Below, one piece after another: positions 1 to 12,140 of a stretch of 64,000 nt of DNA. This stretch comes from Eutrigla gurnardus (Eukaryota > Chordata > Actinopteri > Perciformes > Triglidae): NCBI GenBank assembly GCA_963514095.1, contig OY741275.1, positions 27,696,148 to 27,760,147 on the forward strand, read 5' to 3'. Position numbers and translations under genes: made by a program. A model generated the notes under the pieces. That model made no database searches and was not told the DNA's origin. It was given only the letters and a program-made list of their open reading frames with translations. Each line of letters begins with the position of its first letter. The first letter of the stretch is position 1.

Positions 1-118
1 TCTGCTTTTACGGGGCAGGGCTCTAGAATAGAGCCCTGAGGGACTCCACAGGTGATAGAGCAGACAAGGAAGGAGAGTTCTCCATCATGTTCTTATTGTC
101 TATAAAGGAGCAGCATGA
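1..118 (-). pseudogene. LINE reverse-transcriptase relic
   Basis: Read on the minus strand, positions about 5-55 give SITCGVPQGSILEPCPVKA, which contains the reverse-transcriptase motif GVPQGSILGP with one change (E for G). The open frame is short and cut by the window edge, so this is a degraded non-LTR retrotransposon piece. The family (L2, CR1 or Rex type) cannot be decided from so little. Confidence 0.55.
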
Positions 119-257
119 TACTAAACTACTGAACTGGTCTGAGGGTCTTCAGGAACCAGGTCCAGGGTTCAGTGTCAGAGATGAGTATGATGAGTAGGAA
201 ACCAGAAGCAGGAAAAGTTGTGTGGACTTGGACTTGTAGGTTTCTGACTCGCTGGTT

Positions 258-465
258 CTCCTCCTCTTCCTCGTCCTCTTCTTCGTCCTCCTCTTCTTCC
301 TCCTCCTACTTCTCCTCATCTTCATCCTCCTCTTCCTTCTCCTCTGCTTCCTCCTCCTACTTCTCCTCTTCTTCATCCTCTTCTTCCTCCTCTTCCTCCT
401 CCTACTTCTCCTCTTCTTCATCATCCTCCCCTTCTTCCTCCTCTTCCTCCTCCTCCTCCTCCTGA
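258..465. repeat. Polypyrimidine (TCC/TTC)n tract
   Basis: About 210 bp of nearly pure C/T on the + strand (G/A on the other). Mirror-symmetric purine/pyrimidine tracts can adopt triplex structure. Poly-Ser and Arg/Lys frames across it are artefacts. Confidence 0.9.
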
Positions 466-1494
466 AACTGAGGAGGAGGAGGAGTTCTGACAGGAAACGT
501 CTCACCTGTGAACTTTATTTTGAAGTCTCTGTGAGGCATGAACATGACTGAAGGCTTTTATTTTGACAGCTGAAACGGGAGCCGTGTGACTGACAGACAG
601 AAGATGAGGAACAGTGTATTCATATAAACTGCTCTGGGATCAGCGGTGATGAGGACCTCCGTAGACAGACAGGAAGCAGAGGAAATCATTTTAACGTCGT
701 CTCTTCCAAATAATCCGACACTTAACGCTCCGTTCATGAAGAGAAACCACAGACGGATCCTCCAGCACACATTTACTAACCTCCACGCTGTCAGAACAAC
801 CGTCACCATAACGATGAGAAGGATAATAACAATAATAATAAAGATAATCATTATTCTAATAATAAAGACAATAAAAAGAATGGCAATCATAATAATACAA
901 TTAATAATAATATAAATATAGTAATACTATTAAAGATAATAATAATAAAGAACCACAGAAGATTATAAATTAAAACATCAGGAAGTTCTCCAGAATAAAA
1001 ACGTTCGGATGTAAAAGAAAAACTGCAACTTTCACTTCTCACTTTTAAAAATAAACTCTCAGCTGATTTTATGATGTTGGATTTTCAGTTTGTATTGATT
1101 TAGTATCACTTTGAGTTGATTTATTTATTCGTGGATTATTAGATGTTCAGTCTCGTTATTATGTCGACCATTAAACTTAACAATCAGTCAGTAATACTCA
1201 GTATGAGTACATTAGTTCAGAGGATAATAAATATTCATGTTTAATCCTCCTTCTATTGATCTATAATCTGAACAAAGACACACTTATTAATACCAGCTGC
1301 TCTCACCTGTTATCACGTGACCTCAGTACAGGAGGTCATGTGAATGTAATAAAGGCTATGATGTCACTAAAAAATGCATTGTATTTCATATATTAGAAAA
1401 ATATGTTCATATTCTTTATATTGTTATACTTTTAAATCAATACTATATTTATATTTATTTATTAATTTAATTCTATCTGATTTATTGACCGGAT

Positions 1495-2420
1495 ACGTGA
1501 CGTCACAGGTTAGACACCTGTTCATCAGTCCGGATCATCTGGACGCTGCGGCGCGCGGAGCCTTCTGCGCATGCTCCAGCCTCCCCTCCTCTGCAGACAA
1601 AGCGCGTGCTGCCGCCGCTAGATAGCTTCACCTGCTCAGGTGATCTACCTGCGCGAGCCAATCAGGTGCTTCGGCGCCGCGCTTCGTTTACCGTGTGAGC
1701 TGCACGCGGGGCCTCGTGGAGGCCGCGCGGACACAAAGATCCTGATCAGAGGAGGTGATGGTGCGCACGAGGAGGAGGGAGGAGGAGGAGGGAGGAGGAC
1801 ACTCCTCAATTATCCCTCCGCGTGAAGATAGGTGGCGCGTGCTGGTAGAAGGTCTCGCGCCTGTTTATGTTGCAGGAAAGAAAAAAGCGGTGACAGGCTG
1901 CGGGAGGGAGGCGTCATACAGACCGCTCCGAGACCCGGATCAGTCCCGACCTGCAGCCCGGACCGACGCTACCCGCCCAGCCAGCGCTCAGCCCCCGCAC
2001 CGGGACGCACCGGGACCGTCCACATCCGGTTCCATATTTTGGGGAAGGGGTGCACGCGCCGCAGCAGCACTTTTCTTCTTCCTCGCTGTTTTTCTTCTTC
2101 AGCGGGAGGAAACACGGAGCCTCTCCGGTAGGTCTCCTCTCCTCTCCTCTCCTCTCTTCTCCTATCCTCTCCTCTCCTCCAGGAGCCAATCAACGCGCAC
2201 CTGCTACCTGCGCTGCTCCACCTGAGTGCGCGCCGCGGCCAGGTGAGAGGAGACAGGTGCGCGCTCCCGCCGGCCGCTCCAGGTGTGGATGCGGAGGCAG
2301 GCCGGGGAGACGGAGGTCTCTCCCCGGTCTGTCCCCGCTCCGCTCAGAGACCCGGCGGAGGATCCGGACCCCGCAGAGACCCGGAGACCAGACCCGGAAT
2401 GAAGACTAAAGTCTACTTAA
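1495..2420 (+). promoter_or_regulatory. zeb2: CpG-rich promoter and probable noncoding first exon of zeb2
   Basis: From about 1530 to 2420 the sequence turns abruptly GC- and CpG-rich, after an AT-rich flank and before a GT-repeat tract. A perfect cAMP-response element TGACGTCA lies at 1498-1505 on its upstream edge. No TATA box is evident, as usual for CpG-island promoters. A strong donor, CAG|GTGAGA, falls at 2242/2243 and a second, CCG|GTAGGT, at 2127/2128; either could end a noncoding first exon spliced to the acceptor at 3577-3578. Human ZEB2 also has a noncoding first exon. The transcription start itself cannot be placed. Open frames across this stretch are judged to be by-products of GC-rich composition. 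Confidence 0.6.
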
Positions 2421-2640
2421 ATAGCAGGAACGTGACACGAAGTGCGTTTGTTTTACTGACCTGCGGACAGATTACACAACGACGAGTCCCCTTTTATATA
2501 ACACACACACTCACACACACACACACGATCACACGTCACGGGATCGATCACTGATCGATCATTTTTTACACGCAAACAAAAATCAACAAGTTCATTATTT
2601 TTGGTTGATTTATTATTTTTGTCACAACAATGTTTAGATG

Positions 2641-3126
2641 AGTGTGTGTGCGTGTGTTAGTGTGTGTGTGTTAGTGTGTGTGTGTTAGTCTGTGTGTTAG
2701 TGTGTGTGCGTGTGTTAGTGTGTGTGTTAGTGTGTGTGTGTTAGTGTGTGTGTGTGTGTTAGTGTGTGTTAGTGTGTGTGTGTGTGTGCTAGTGTGTGTG
2801 TGTGTGTTAGTGTGTGTGTTAGTGTATTAGTGTGTGTGTGTTAGTGTGTGTGTGTGTTAGTGAATGTGTGTTTTAGTGAATGTGTGTGTGTTTGTGTGTG
2901 TGTTAGTGAATGTGTGTGTGTGTTAGTGAATGTGTGTGTGTGTGTGTTAGTGAATGTGTGTTTTAGTGAATGTGTGTGTGTGTGTGTATGTGTGTGTGTG
3001 TGTGTGTGTGTGTTAGTGAATGTGTGTTTTAGTGAATGTGTGTGTGTGTGTTAGTGAATGTGTGTGTGTGTGTGTATGCGTGTGTGCGTGTTAGTGAATG
3101 TGTGTGTGTGTGTTAGTGTGTGTGTT

Positions 3127-3157
<31 letters not shown>

Positions 3158-3186
3158 TAGTGTGTGTGTTAGTGTGTGTGTGTGTT

Positions 3187-3257
<71 letters not shown>

Positions 3258-3274
3258 GTGTGTGTGTGTGTGTT

Positions 3275-3305
<31 letters not shown>

Positions 3306-3306
3306 T

Positions 3307-3344
<38 letters not shown>
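2641..3344. repeat. Compound (GT)n / TTAGTG repeat
   Basis: About 700 bp of alternating GT interrupted by TTAGTG, TTAGTGAA and TTAGTCAA steps. It lies between the CpG island and the first coding exon of zeb2, within the probable first intron. Alternating purine-pyrimidine sequence of this length is Z-DNA prone. The Cys/Val open frames over it are not genes. Confidence 0.95.
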
Positions 3345-3345
<1 letters not shown>

Positions 3346-3644
3346 CCGCCCTCCTCCCTGTCAGACCAGCAGAGTCCTCCTCTCACGGAGACCAGGCGGA
3401 CGCGGTCTCGGGGCGGCGGGTCGGTGCACGCGCTCCAACAAAACAAACTAAAACAACAATAACAAAGTTTTTAATTGAACGGGATTTTATTTCTGCCAAA
3501 GTTCCCTGAAGGTCTGAGTGAAGGGGGTCCGGTGCAGGATCTGGTTCTGGGATTTACTCTGTGTGTGCTGGTTGTCAGGGAGCGGGGAGGAGCAGCGCGG
3601 CGGATCCGGATCGAGGAGCCCATGCGGACTGGACCGACTTCTCA

Positions 3645-3717
3645 ATGAAGCAGGAGATCATGGCGGAGGGTCCCCGCTGCAAGAGGCGAAAACAGGCCAA
3701 CCCCCGCAGGAAGAACG
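3645..3717 (+). CDS. zeb2: zeb2 coding exon 1 (start codon, NuRD-interaction motif)
   Basis: Encodes 24 residues starting MKQEIMAEGPRCKRRKQ and ending ANPRRKN, almost identical to the human ZEB2 N-terminus. The basic CKRRKQANPRRKN block is the known NuRD-recruiting motif shared with FOG and SALL-type repressors. The exon probably begins at 3579 after a pyrimidine-rich acceptor (AG at 3577-3578). The donor is G|GTAAGA at 3717/3718 and the exon ends in phase 1. The first ATG (3645) has a weak context (T at -3). The in-frame ATG at codon 6 (3660) has A at -3 and G at +4, and would give a ZEB1-like MAEGPRC start. The first ATG is preferred because MKQ is conserved in ZEB2. Confidence 0.95.
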
Positions 3718-4468
3718 GTAAGAGACCCGCACCCGACACGCGAGTGCGGCAGCCGGCCCCGCCGGGTCCGGGACCGGGACGTCCCTGCGTGTCGCCGACA
3801 CAAAGACTGTACACAAAGTTGTTTACTGGGACTTTCCGGAGGTTTGAGGGAGCAGGGGGGTCTGTGCGGAGCCTCCGGGGCCTCGGTGTGTGATGGAGCG
3901 GAGCCTGGACCCGGACCCGCCGGGACCCGCCGGGTGGAGGTCTGAGTCTCAGAGCAGGAAAAACCGTTAGACCCGAGCCGCGGCTCGCGAGACGACCTGT
4001 GGCTCCTCGCGCCTCCGAGACCCTCGTGTTTAACAATGATAATTATAACAGGAATTATAGTAATAATTATAGGAATAATAATAATAACTATAATTATAAT
4101 AATAATAATAATATTATCTGTTTTGTGTTTTATCTGCCGACGCGTCACTTCGGTCTCGCGCCTCGTCACAAAACGCCGCGCGACAACAAACAAAACATTT
4201 AAAAATAATCCGAGAGATTTAAAATACGAGAATTAATTTAGGTTTTCGGACAAATGAAGGTGGATTTTCCGCGTGTGTTTAAGCAGAGTTTCTGTGTTTC
4301 TGATCATTCTAGATGTTAAAGGTTATTCTTGTTATTCGGTATTTGGAGGAAGAAGGTGGAGCTCGTTCATCTTTAGACTTTTCATTTAAATTCATATTTC
4401 TATTTTTTATTTGTCGCATTAAATCCACTTCAGGCTTTTTCCTCGTTGAGAACTCCATTTAAAAAACT

Positions 4469-4470
<2 letters not shown>

Positions 4471-4532
<62 letters not shown>
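4471..4532. repeat. (GT)31 microsatellite
   Basis: Uninterrupted GT dinucleotide run of 62 bp within zeb2 intron 1. Confidence 0.97.
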
Positions 4533-4542
<10 letters not shown>

Positions 4543-5051
4543 ATGTTGAATAAAAACGTTTAATGTGTCATTAACGCGGATTTAAAGGACCATTCCGTCA
4601 TTTAAACAGAACAGAAGCATCAGAATGTTCTCCTGAACTCTGTGGGACTTTTACTGATTTTCCTCAACGTTCAGCTGGAGTTACAAATATAAATATAAAT
4701 ACAAATACAAATACAAATACAATTACAACTACAACTACAAATAAAAGGACTTTAAATGAGATTTGATCTTTTTAAAGTGCGATCAGGTTTTATTTGCTCC
4801 GTGGGGAAGTTTAGTGACGACGTTTCCTCCCGGCGTCGCCTGCTTTCCCTCTTCTTCTTCTTCCTCCTGGCTGTGCCTCCTCCTCTCGGGGTCCCGGGGG
4901 GATCGTTGGTGGGTGAGGGGGGTGAGGGGGAGATTAGGGCCGGGTGTAACAGGATCCCTGAACAGCCTCCTCCATCCCGGGTGTCTGTCCGTCATCCAGC
5001 TGTGAGCTGCAGCTGTTTTCTTCTGTTCTTAAATCACCCGTTTTCTGGTCC

Positions 5052-5235
5052 TGAGGTCTGGTTCTGAACTCTGGTTCTGAGGTCAGGGCCTGAGGTCTGG
5101 TTCTGAGGTCTGGTTCTGAGGTCAGGTCCTGGTCTGCTTCAGAGATCTGGTCCTGAGGTCTGGTTCTGAACTCTGGTTCTGAACTCTGCTTCAGAGGTCT
5201 GCATGGTCCTGAACTCTGGTTCTGATGTCTGGTCC
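5052..5235. repeat. GGTTCTGAGGTC-type minisatellite
   Basis: Irregular 12-13-bp units built on CTGAGGTCTGGTT and CTGAACTCTGGTT, roughly 14 copies. Unit boundaries are degenerate. Confidence 0.8.
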
Positions 5236-5499
5236 TGATGTTTATGTGAACTGGTCCCAGGTCTCTGTTGGACCGTGTGTCAGATGTCATGAACGTGACC
5301 TCTCTGTGGATCTAATGATAGCCGCGGCGGCCCGTTGCCGTGGAGCCCCGTCTGTAATTATGGTCTGTTCCACCAAGACACCACCACAAGTATCCTTCAA
5401 ACAAGCGACGCTCCTCCGGCTCATTTACACCGCCACCGGGAGGAGAGGAGGCGTGGCCTCTCGGCGCTGCGGTGACGAGGGTCGCAGGTTGAATACAGG

Positions 5500-5632
5500 A
5501 CGAGGAGGAGGAGGAGGAGGTGGAGGAGGAGGATAAGGAGGTGGAGGAGGAGGTGGTGGAGGAAGAGGATAAGGAGGTGGAGGAGGATGAAGAAAAGGTG
5601 GAGGAGGCAGTGGCGGAGGAGGTGGTGGAGGC
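5500..5632. repeat. Purine-rich GGAGGT/GAGGAT tract
   Basis: About 130 bp almost free of pyrimidines on the + strand. Pro-, Ser/Thr- or Glu-rich frames across it are composition artefacts. Confidence 0.85.
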
Positions 5633-6054
5633 AAGAGACGTTGTGTTTACGGTCTCCATGGTAACAACCAGCTGTTTGTTACCTTGTAAACTTGGTGTGT
5701 GACGGTCTGATGATGAAGAGGGACTGGGGCGTCTCCGTAACCATGGTGACACACCTGCTTCCTGTCCTTGTCCTCGTCCCCGCCCCCTCCCTGATGGACG
5801 GACGGCGTTCTGAGCCTCTTTAATGTCTTTAACATCGTTTCAGAAATTATCAGGAAATGATTCATTCTTCATGTTCCTTCCAACTTTATTTAAACAGCCT
5901 CTTAATTGTCTCTTAAAATATATATATATTTATATATATATATATATATGGAGGCCCGTGGTGGCCCGTGGAGGCCCCTGGAGGCCCATGGGTGCTGCTG
6001 TACTGTCCCAGTCGGTCTTTGTGCTGCTGCTCGGCAGGTCAGGAATCGAGTGTA

Positions 6055-6262
6055 AATGCAGCATGTGATATGAATCCTAATCCGGGCGGTTTATTGTGAA
6101 GGCAGATAATCTGCTTCACCTTCAGGGTTTCGGCAGATTTACTCCCCAACACCTCGGAGGAGGAGCCGGCCCGCCACCAAGAAGGGGCCCTTTGTTCCCG
6201 CAGATAACGCTGCAGCAGGCAGAGATGCATTAGAATAACAACAGGAAGTCTGCTTAACACCC
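6055..6262. promoter_or_regulatory. Candidate conserved noncoding element in zeb2 intron 1
   Basis: A unique, complex block between an AT-rich microsatellite and ordinary intron. It holds clustered transcription-factor-like words: CCTAATCC (a bicoid/OTX/PITX-type core), two AGATAA steps and a ZEB/E-box-like CACCT. It has no tandem structure and no credible ORF. Enhancers around ZEB2 are well known in vertebrates, but conservation of this block is only inferred from its texture. Confidence 0.3.
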
Positions 6263-6822
6263 CGCCAAAATTAAAGGTGGTGGTGTCCCAGTCACGTTCA
6301 TGATCTGATTCTTCTGGATTTCTACTGATATTGATTGTGGATGATATGTTTCTATACTTTTCTTCTCAGATCTCAGACGTGTTCTCAGTTCCACACATTT
6401 TGATAGTTTTTAGTTTTCTTGGTTTTGATCCTCGTCAGCTTGTTTCATGTCTTCTCTACGGCAGGTTAGCGTTAGCGGGTTAGTGTTAGCTACTCGTTCT
6501 CTTCCTTTTGTTTGTTTTTGTGGGTTTTCAGCTTCTGTTTCAGGAGATTTGTAGTTTGTAGATTTCCGCTTCTGGATTCTTTGTGATTTGTGAAAGTAAA
6601 TATCGTTGCGTTTGTGGACAGGGAATGAAGACCAGGACCGGGGCGGGGGGGGGGCTTCTCTTCTTCTCTTCTTCTCCTCCAACACAAAGCGGCGCCTGTG
6701 TGCCGCCAACAACAAACACTCCTCACACGTCTCCTACGTCTCCCATGATGCATCAGTGCTGTGTGGAATGGTGTTGGTGTAACAACTCCTCTGGTGTTTC
6801 ACTGTTTCAAGGTGACTGACAT

Positions 6823-6843
6823 CCCCCCCCCCCCCCCCCCCCC
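6823..6843. repeat. Poly(C)21 run
   Basis: Pure C homopolymer. Similar C or G runs occur at 10937, 22460, 32427, 36310, 36467 and 60371. Exact lengths are prone to assembly error. Confidence 0.9.
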
Positions 6844-6959
6844 AGTCCCCCACGGTCATATTGCCGTCTGCACATTTTCTTCATGACTGAGTTCAGAATC
6901 GCCACAAGCCCAAACACTGATTCACTGATTCACAAGGTCACCAATCAATACTTACTATG

Positions 6960-7122
6960 CACATAACACTGTAATAAATCATTCATAAACACTGTAATAG
7001 ATCCTTTAATGACACTATAATATTACACACGTACAAATATATCAACTGTGTAACAAACACCTAAATAACGTTATTAAACGCACACACATTAATAACACTG
7101 TAATAAACACCTAAACGTTATT

Positions 7123-7160
<38 letters not shown>

Positions 7161-7450
7161 TAATAACACTGTAATAAACACCTAAACGTTATTAAACACA
7201 CACACACACATTAATAACACTGTAATAAACAGCTTAATAACGTTATTAAACACACACACATTAATAACACTGTAATAAACAGCTTAATAACGTTATTAAA
7301 CAGACATTATTAATATTGTAATAAGTACTTTATGAACAATATATTAATTAAAACTCAATCAGTTCATTAATGATAACACTTAATAACACTATAATAACAG
7401 TGTAATACAACTTTGATATTAATAAGCACATTAATATCAATGTATTAAAC
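6960..7450. repeat. AT-rich tandem block with TTAATAACACTGTAATAAAC units
   Basis: Degenerate units of the form (CA)n TTAATAACACTGTAATAAACA followed by TAACGTTATTAAA recur at least five times between 7085 and 7310, with more diverged copies on both sides. A (CA)n stretch at 7128-7159 lies inside. The region is repeat DNA with no ORF. Confidence 0.8.
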
Positions 7451-9400
7451 ACTCATAGCATTTAAATTAACACAAAGCGTGTTGTGTTATTTTTGACGTT
7501 GTGTGTTTTATTGTCACTTAATTTTAAACAGTATATTTGTTATAGAAACTTGGTCGATCAATAATAATTAGTGATCGTTGTGATTGGACTTTGGCCTTTC
7601 CGCATGGGAAGGATCAAACCTGCGAATCTTCTCACTCGTTGGCCCCGCCCTCACAGAAGCTGCTCATTTGATTGGCTGAGCTCCTGCGGCAAGGTCACAC
7701 ACACACATGGAACAATCAATAACGGATGGCTGGATTAAGGTGTCATGACATCTGTGTGTCCAGACCGCTCAGACCCCCCAAATGCCCCCCCACTTCAGCC
7801 CGGCAGGCCCCGCCCACCTCGGCCCTGAACGCCCACCCCTTCACCTCAGCCCCGCCCACCTCCGCTCACAATCGGCTCAAAATCGATCAGATCATGACGT
7901 TCTGCAGCTCTGAACGCCGTGTTCTCCCAGTTGGCACTGAACCTCTCGTGGCAGCAGCGAACAGGTGCAGGTGTGTTAATGGTGCGTTCGAGGAGGCTCA
8001 GTTATTTGGGTTTAGTCTTTTTCCGGCTTGAAGAAGGTCAGTGACTCTGGATGAAAGCTCTATCTCATCAAACACAACACGGAGTCCTTTCAAAATAAAC
8101 ACATTTAAAGATACAAATACAACATTTGTAAAAAGCTCATTATGGAGCTACTTTTACTCTGAAAGCGCTGCCAGCTTCCTGTTGAGCTCTTCTTCTCTGA
8201 TCCGATCTGTCAGAGTTTGAGTCTGGTGGAGTTCCTGTGTCCACTCGGGCGCTCCGTCCTCTCCGCCAACATCCTCAGGCCACATCAGATCAGCACAGTC
8301 CCACTTCCTGGTCTCAGATCCACCAATTAAATTAATGAGGGTGAGGAGCCGGAGCCTTGGGGGTCAGTCCTGCTGGACACACGTCCTGCTGGACTAGCCT
8401 CCTAGTCCTCTGAGGTATCTGAGCTGACACTCCTGTCAAAGCTGCTCCACCAAGTTGAGTCTGAAGAACACTAGTCCACCTCGGAGACACGCTGGGCTGC
8501 AGCCGGACCACCGAGCAACCACGAGACCAGCAGAGACCAGCAGAGAGCATTCACAGTTAGAGACCAGAGACCCTGAAGGGGGATCAGTTAGAGCACTAAG
8601 AATGACATGAAACACGCCGCTACCCACAATGCAACAGAGCTATGAACTATCCAGAGCTTTGCTCTTTCCCAACGTCTTCTTCACTGAGGAAGACCATGGT
8701 GGTACAGCCGAAAGCCGAGAGAATAATAAGTGAAACATGAAAGGTTCAAATTATACCACAAATAGAAAATAAATACATTTAAAAATATAATTAACACAGT
8801 TTGGAGAAGAGAATCATGTATTTTTACATGTTTACAAACTATGTGAAAGGTAAAACATGTTGGTGGTTTATTTGTAGTTCTTTGGGGGACATGTCGGACC
8901 AGATGAGTTTCCTTTGACCTGCTTCTTATGCCGCCTACTTCGTTTTGGACAATCCCATCATGCATTGCAGTTCTTTCTATCCATCTGGGTTCCCACGGTG
9001 ATGGACTTCGCCGGCCGTCCACCTTTCAGCTGAGCGGCTGTGAGAAGTCTCGTGCGTCTCCTCTGAGCCGATGCAACCTTGTTTGCTGTGGGATTACCAG
9101 ACTTTGGTTTGGGGGGACGGCTGTGTAAAGGTAGCCATGGGGAGGACCCCCTGTAGGCCAGGAATGCTGGTCAGGTCAGGGGGGGAGGGCAGGGGGAGGC
9201 GGGGGGGACACTCTGGGATGGGGCAGGTGCCTTTGTGAGTCCTGTCAGCCATCAAAGAATCAGGCAGCTGAAAAGGTTAGAGGAGGAGAATAGACCCCCT
9301 CCTCCGTAAACCAACCCCCCAGACCCCGAGACCCCTTCATCCTCCTCCACCACACTTTTATTACAGCAGCCGGGATCTTCTGGATGCTCCAACGTACAGC
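7451..9400. other. Intron 1 stretch without recognisable genes
   Basis: Mixed unique DNA with short open frames lacking any recognisable domain. No tandem repeat longer than a few units was seen. Nothing here is called as coding. Confidence 0.5.
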
Positions 9401-9445
9401 AGGATGTCATCAGTGAACAACTTCACTGTGTTCCTGTTTACAGTC

Positions 9446-10030
9446 AACGCCGCCAACGCCAGGCGGTCAACGCCAGGCGGTCAACGCTACGCCGTCAACG
9501 CTACGCCGTCAACGCTACGCCGTCAACGCCACGCCGTCAACGCCACGCCGTCAACGCCAGGCGGTCAACGCTACACCGTCAACGCTACGCCGTCAACGCT
9601 ACGCCGTCAACGCTACGCCGTCAACGCCACGCCGTCAACGCCAGGCGGTCAACGCCAGGCGGTCAACGCTACACCGTCAACGCTACGCCGTCAACGCTAC
9701 GCCGTCAACGCCACGCCGCCAACGCCAGGCGGTCAACACCAGGCGGTCAACGCTACGCCGTCAACGCCACGCCGTCAACGCCACGCCGTCAACGCCACGC
9801 CGTCAACGCCACGCCGTCAACGCCACGCCGTCAACGCCAGGCGGTCAACGCTACGCCGTCAACGCTACGCCGTCAACGCCACGCCGCCAACGCCACGCCG
9901 CCAACGCCACGCCGCCAACGCCAGGCGGTCAACGCCAGGCGGTCAACACCAGGCGGTCAACGCTACGCCGTCAACGCTACACCGTCAACGCTACGCCGTC
10001 AACGCCACATGGCCAACACCACGCCTTCAA
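9446..10030. repeat. 14-bp minisatellite (GTCAACGCTACGCC)
   Basis: About 41 units with variants GTCAACGCCACGCC and GTCAACGCCAGGCG. Three units make 42 bp, so a frame stays open for 228 residues with a 14-residue period (TPSTLRRQRHAVNA). This is a repeat artefact. The array is CpG-dense (at least two CpGs per unit). Confidence 0.93.
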
Positions 10031-10659
10031 CGCCATGCCGAGTCCTCCACGGTGACTCAAATATATCACCAGGTCCTCCATGATGACTAAAGTAGATCTC
10101 CAAGTCCTCCTTGGTGACTCAAGTAGGAGTTCCTCCTGTTGAAACAGGAAACAGGAAGTGACGTCAGTAAATGGTGAACGTGCTGTAAATGAGTCCAGAA
10201 CGCTGCCAAAACCCAAACCTTATCAACACGACTTCATTCTGAGTCATTCATATCAGAATCAAATGTTTACCTGATGGAAATGAAATCACAGTAGAAAATG
10301 AGTTCACCAGTCATGGTGAGAACAGACACAAACATTAACGTGGTAATAATAATAATAATAATCATTATTAAGAATGAAGTATCCTTCAGTGACATTGATC
10401 TGACTGATTAATAATCAATGATTCAAGTTAATAAGACTGTGATGGAGCTCTTATATTGTGAAGTGTGATGAATAATAATCTCCTTGTCTGTCTTCCTGTG
10501 GTGGTGTTGATGGGGGGGGGGTCCAGGTTGCGTCATGGGACCCGAGGTGTCCCCTTTTGTGCAGCTTGTCAAACGTGGTTAACATGCGGCCATTTATCTC
10601 CTGAACCCCCCCCCCGGGTGCACAATGGTCTGGGTGAAGGGGGGGGCAGGGGGCTTTAG

Positions 10660-10850
10660 TTGTTCCCCCCTCCCTCCTCTCTTTCTCTCTCTTCCTCCCA
10701 CTCTCTCTTTCTGTCCCTCGATCTTGTTGTCTCTGACTCCTCCCCAGGTCCTCCCTCCCGGTCCTCCTCCCTCCCGGTCCTCCTCCCTCCCAGTCCTCCT
10801 CCCTCCCAGTCCTCCTCCCCCGTCATTGTTGCCTCTCATTACTCCCCCGG
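10660..10850. repeat. Polypyrimidine CCTCCTCCCTCC tract
   Basis: Nearly uninterrupted C/T on the + strand with a local 15-bp period (GGTCCTCCTCCCTCC) from 10746 to 10815. Confidence 0.85.
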
Positions 10851-11489
10851 CTTGCTGTGGTTTATCTGACAAGGTGCTTCAGAATGTCGGCTGCTGCTGC
10901 CGGACAGATTGGACCTTGTGAATGTGTCGGAGTCACCGCCCCCCCCCCCCCCACCACATTATTATAACATTATATCAATATAAACATCATCAATAAATAT
11001 GAAATGTTATATATAATAATATACAATATTTTATATTATTAAACATCAATATAACCAGGCGCTCGAAATATTATAAATCCGTAAATTCTAAAAACATAAA
11101 AACGTATTTTAGTTTTAGGCTCCAAAATCACCATTGTGTTTGAAAATGTTTCATTAATCTAAATATATTAAATATATTTAATTATATTTAACTAGAATTA
11201 GAGTTCAACGTGTCAACAGAACAACAAGCTCAAGTAAAGAATGATTGTGATTACGGTGGTTGTTTCTAGTGATTTCAAATTAAAAGCATTTAGAGTGAAA
11301 ACATGCTTCCAGAGATTTCAAATCAAAAGCATTGAGAGCCTGTGAAAGGCCATGGATGGTGATATTCTGCTGACTTGGTGAAGCTGTCAGATGTGTGGGA
11401 GGACGCTGCAGATGAACATGTAAAGAAGCAGCAGAAGAAGAAGCGGCTGCGACTGAACTCTGAATAGAGTTTCATTGTGAACGTTAAGA

Positions 11490-11830
11490 CGCGGCGGCTC
11501 GTTCTGCCGGTTCTCAGTGGTTCTAATGTGGCAGATAAAACCCCCAGCTTTGATATGGTCTGCTCCAATAAGCCCCTTCAGCCCGCCAGCACCTGCCAAC
11601 GGGGAGGTATGCATTCAGCGCCCCCCTAACAGGATTATGCTGCTCTGTAATTGATTCATTTGCAGCGAGGGGAGGTGACAGAGCTTTGGAAATGAGAGTT
11701 TAGGTAACAGGCGCCCCAGAACTCAGCCGACTCCATGTGTCAATTTTATTACATCAGTGCAGATGAACTTGAAAGGCCGGCTTTGTGCGCTCCCATTGGC
11801 CGGCGCTGCCGGCCGCGTCTGAATGGAGGT
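11490..11830. promoter_or_regulatory. Candidate conserved noncoding element in zeb2 intron 1
   Basis: About 340 bp of complex, non-repetitive DNA. It holds homeodomain-type cores (TAATTGATTC near 11651, GGATTATG near 11631), a CAGATAAAAC GATA-like site and a TGCATT octamer-like word, and lacks low-complexity tracts although both flanks are degenerate. No coding potential is seen on either strand. This is the intron 1 block that most resembles a developmental enhancer. Conservation was not tested. Confidence 0.35.
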
Positions 11831-12049
11831 CATTGATGCAGGTCCGGCTCCTTCCCCCCTCCCACTGAGGGTTTACACCTCGCCGGTGATCACAGATCGA
11901 TGTGACACACATGTTAAAGCCGGATCGCTTCACACGGCAACCGGGTCAATCGATGCCGGCGGTGTCGGACATGTAGGCTGGCGAGGAAACACACTCACGC
12001 TTTCCAGCAGGAAACATCGGAAAATTCCCTACTCACTCAAACGCCTCAA

Positions 12050-12140
12050 AATATATACATATCTAATAAATATATACATATATAATAAATATATACATAT
12101 ATAATACATATATGTTTTAATATGTATATATATATTAAAG
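12050..12140. repeat. AT-rich (ATATATACATATATAATAA)n
   Basis: Three to four imperfect ATATATACATATATAATAA units followed by TA-rich sequence. Confidence 0.85.

Larger units (their letters stand above)
1..1494. other. Upstream flank of zeb2: no gene seen
   Basis: It holds a LINE reverse-transcriptase relic at the left edge, a long TCC/TTC polypyrimidine tract (258-465) and AT-rich, ATA/AAT-rich unique DNA (about 790-1480). The open frames over the polypyrimidine tract are low-complexity Ser or Arg/Lys runs and are not credible proteins. Confidence 0.6.

Noticed and set aside
172..465. Poly-Ser ORF and its Arg/Lys-rich minus-strand partner
   Set aside because: Low-complexity polypyrimidine tract.
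9404..10090. 228-residue basic repeat protein
   Set aside because: A 14-bp minisatellite whose 42-bp triple keeps one frame open. The peptide period equals the DNA period and has no start context.
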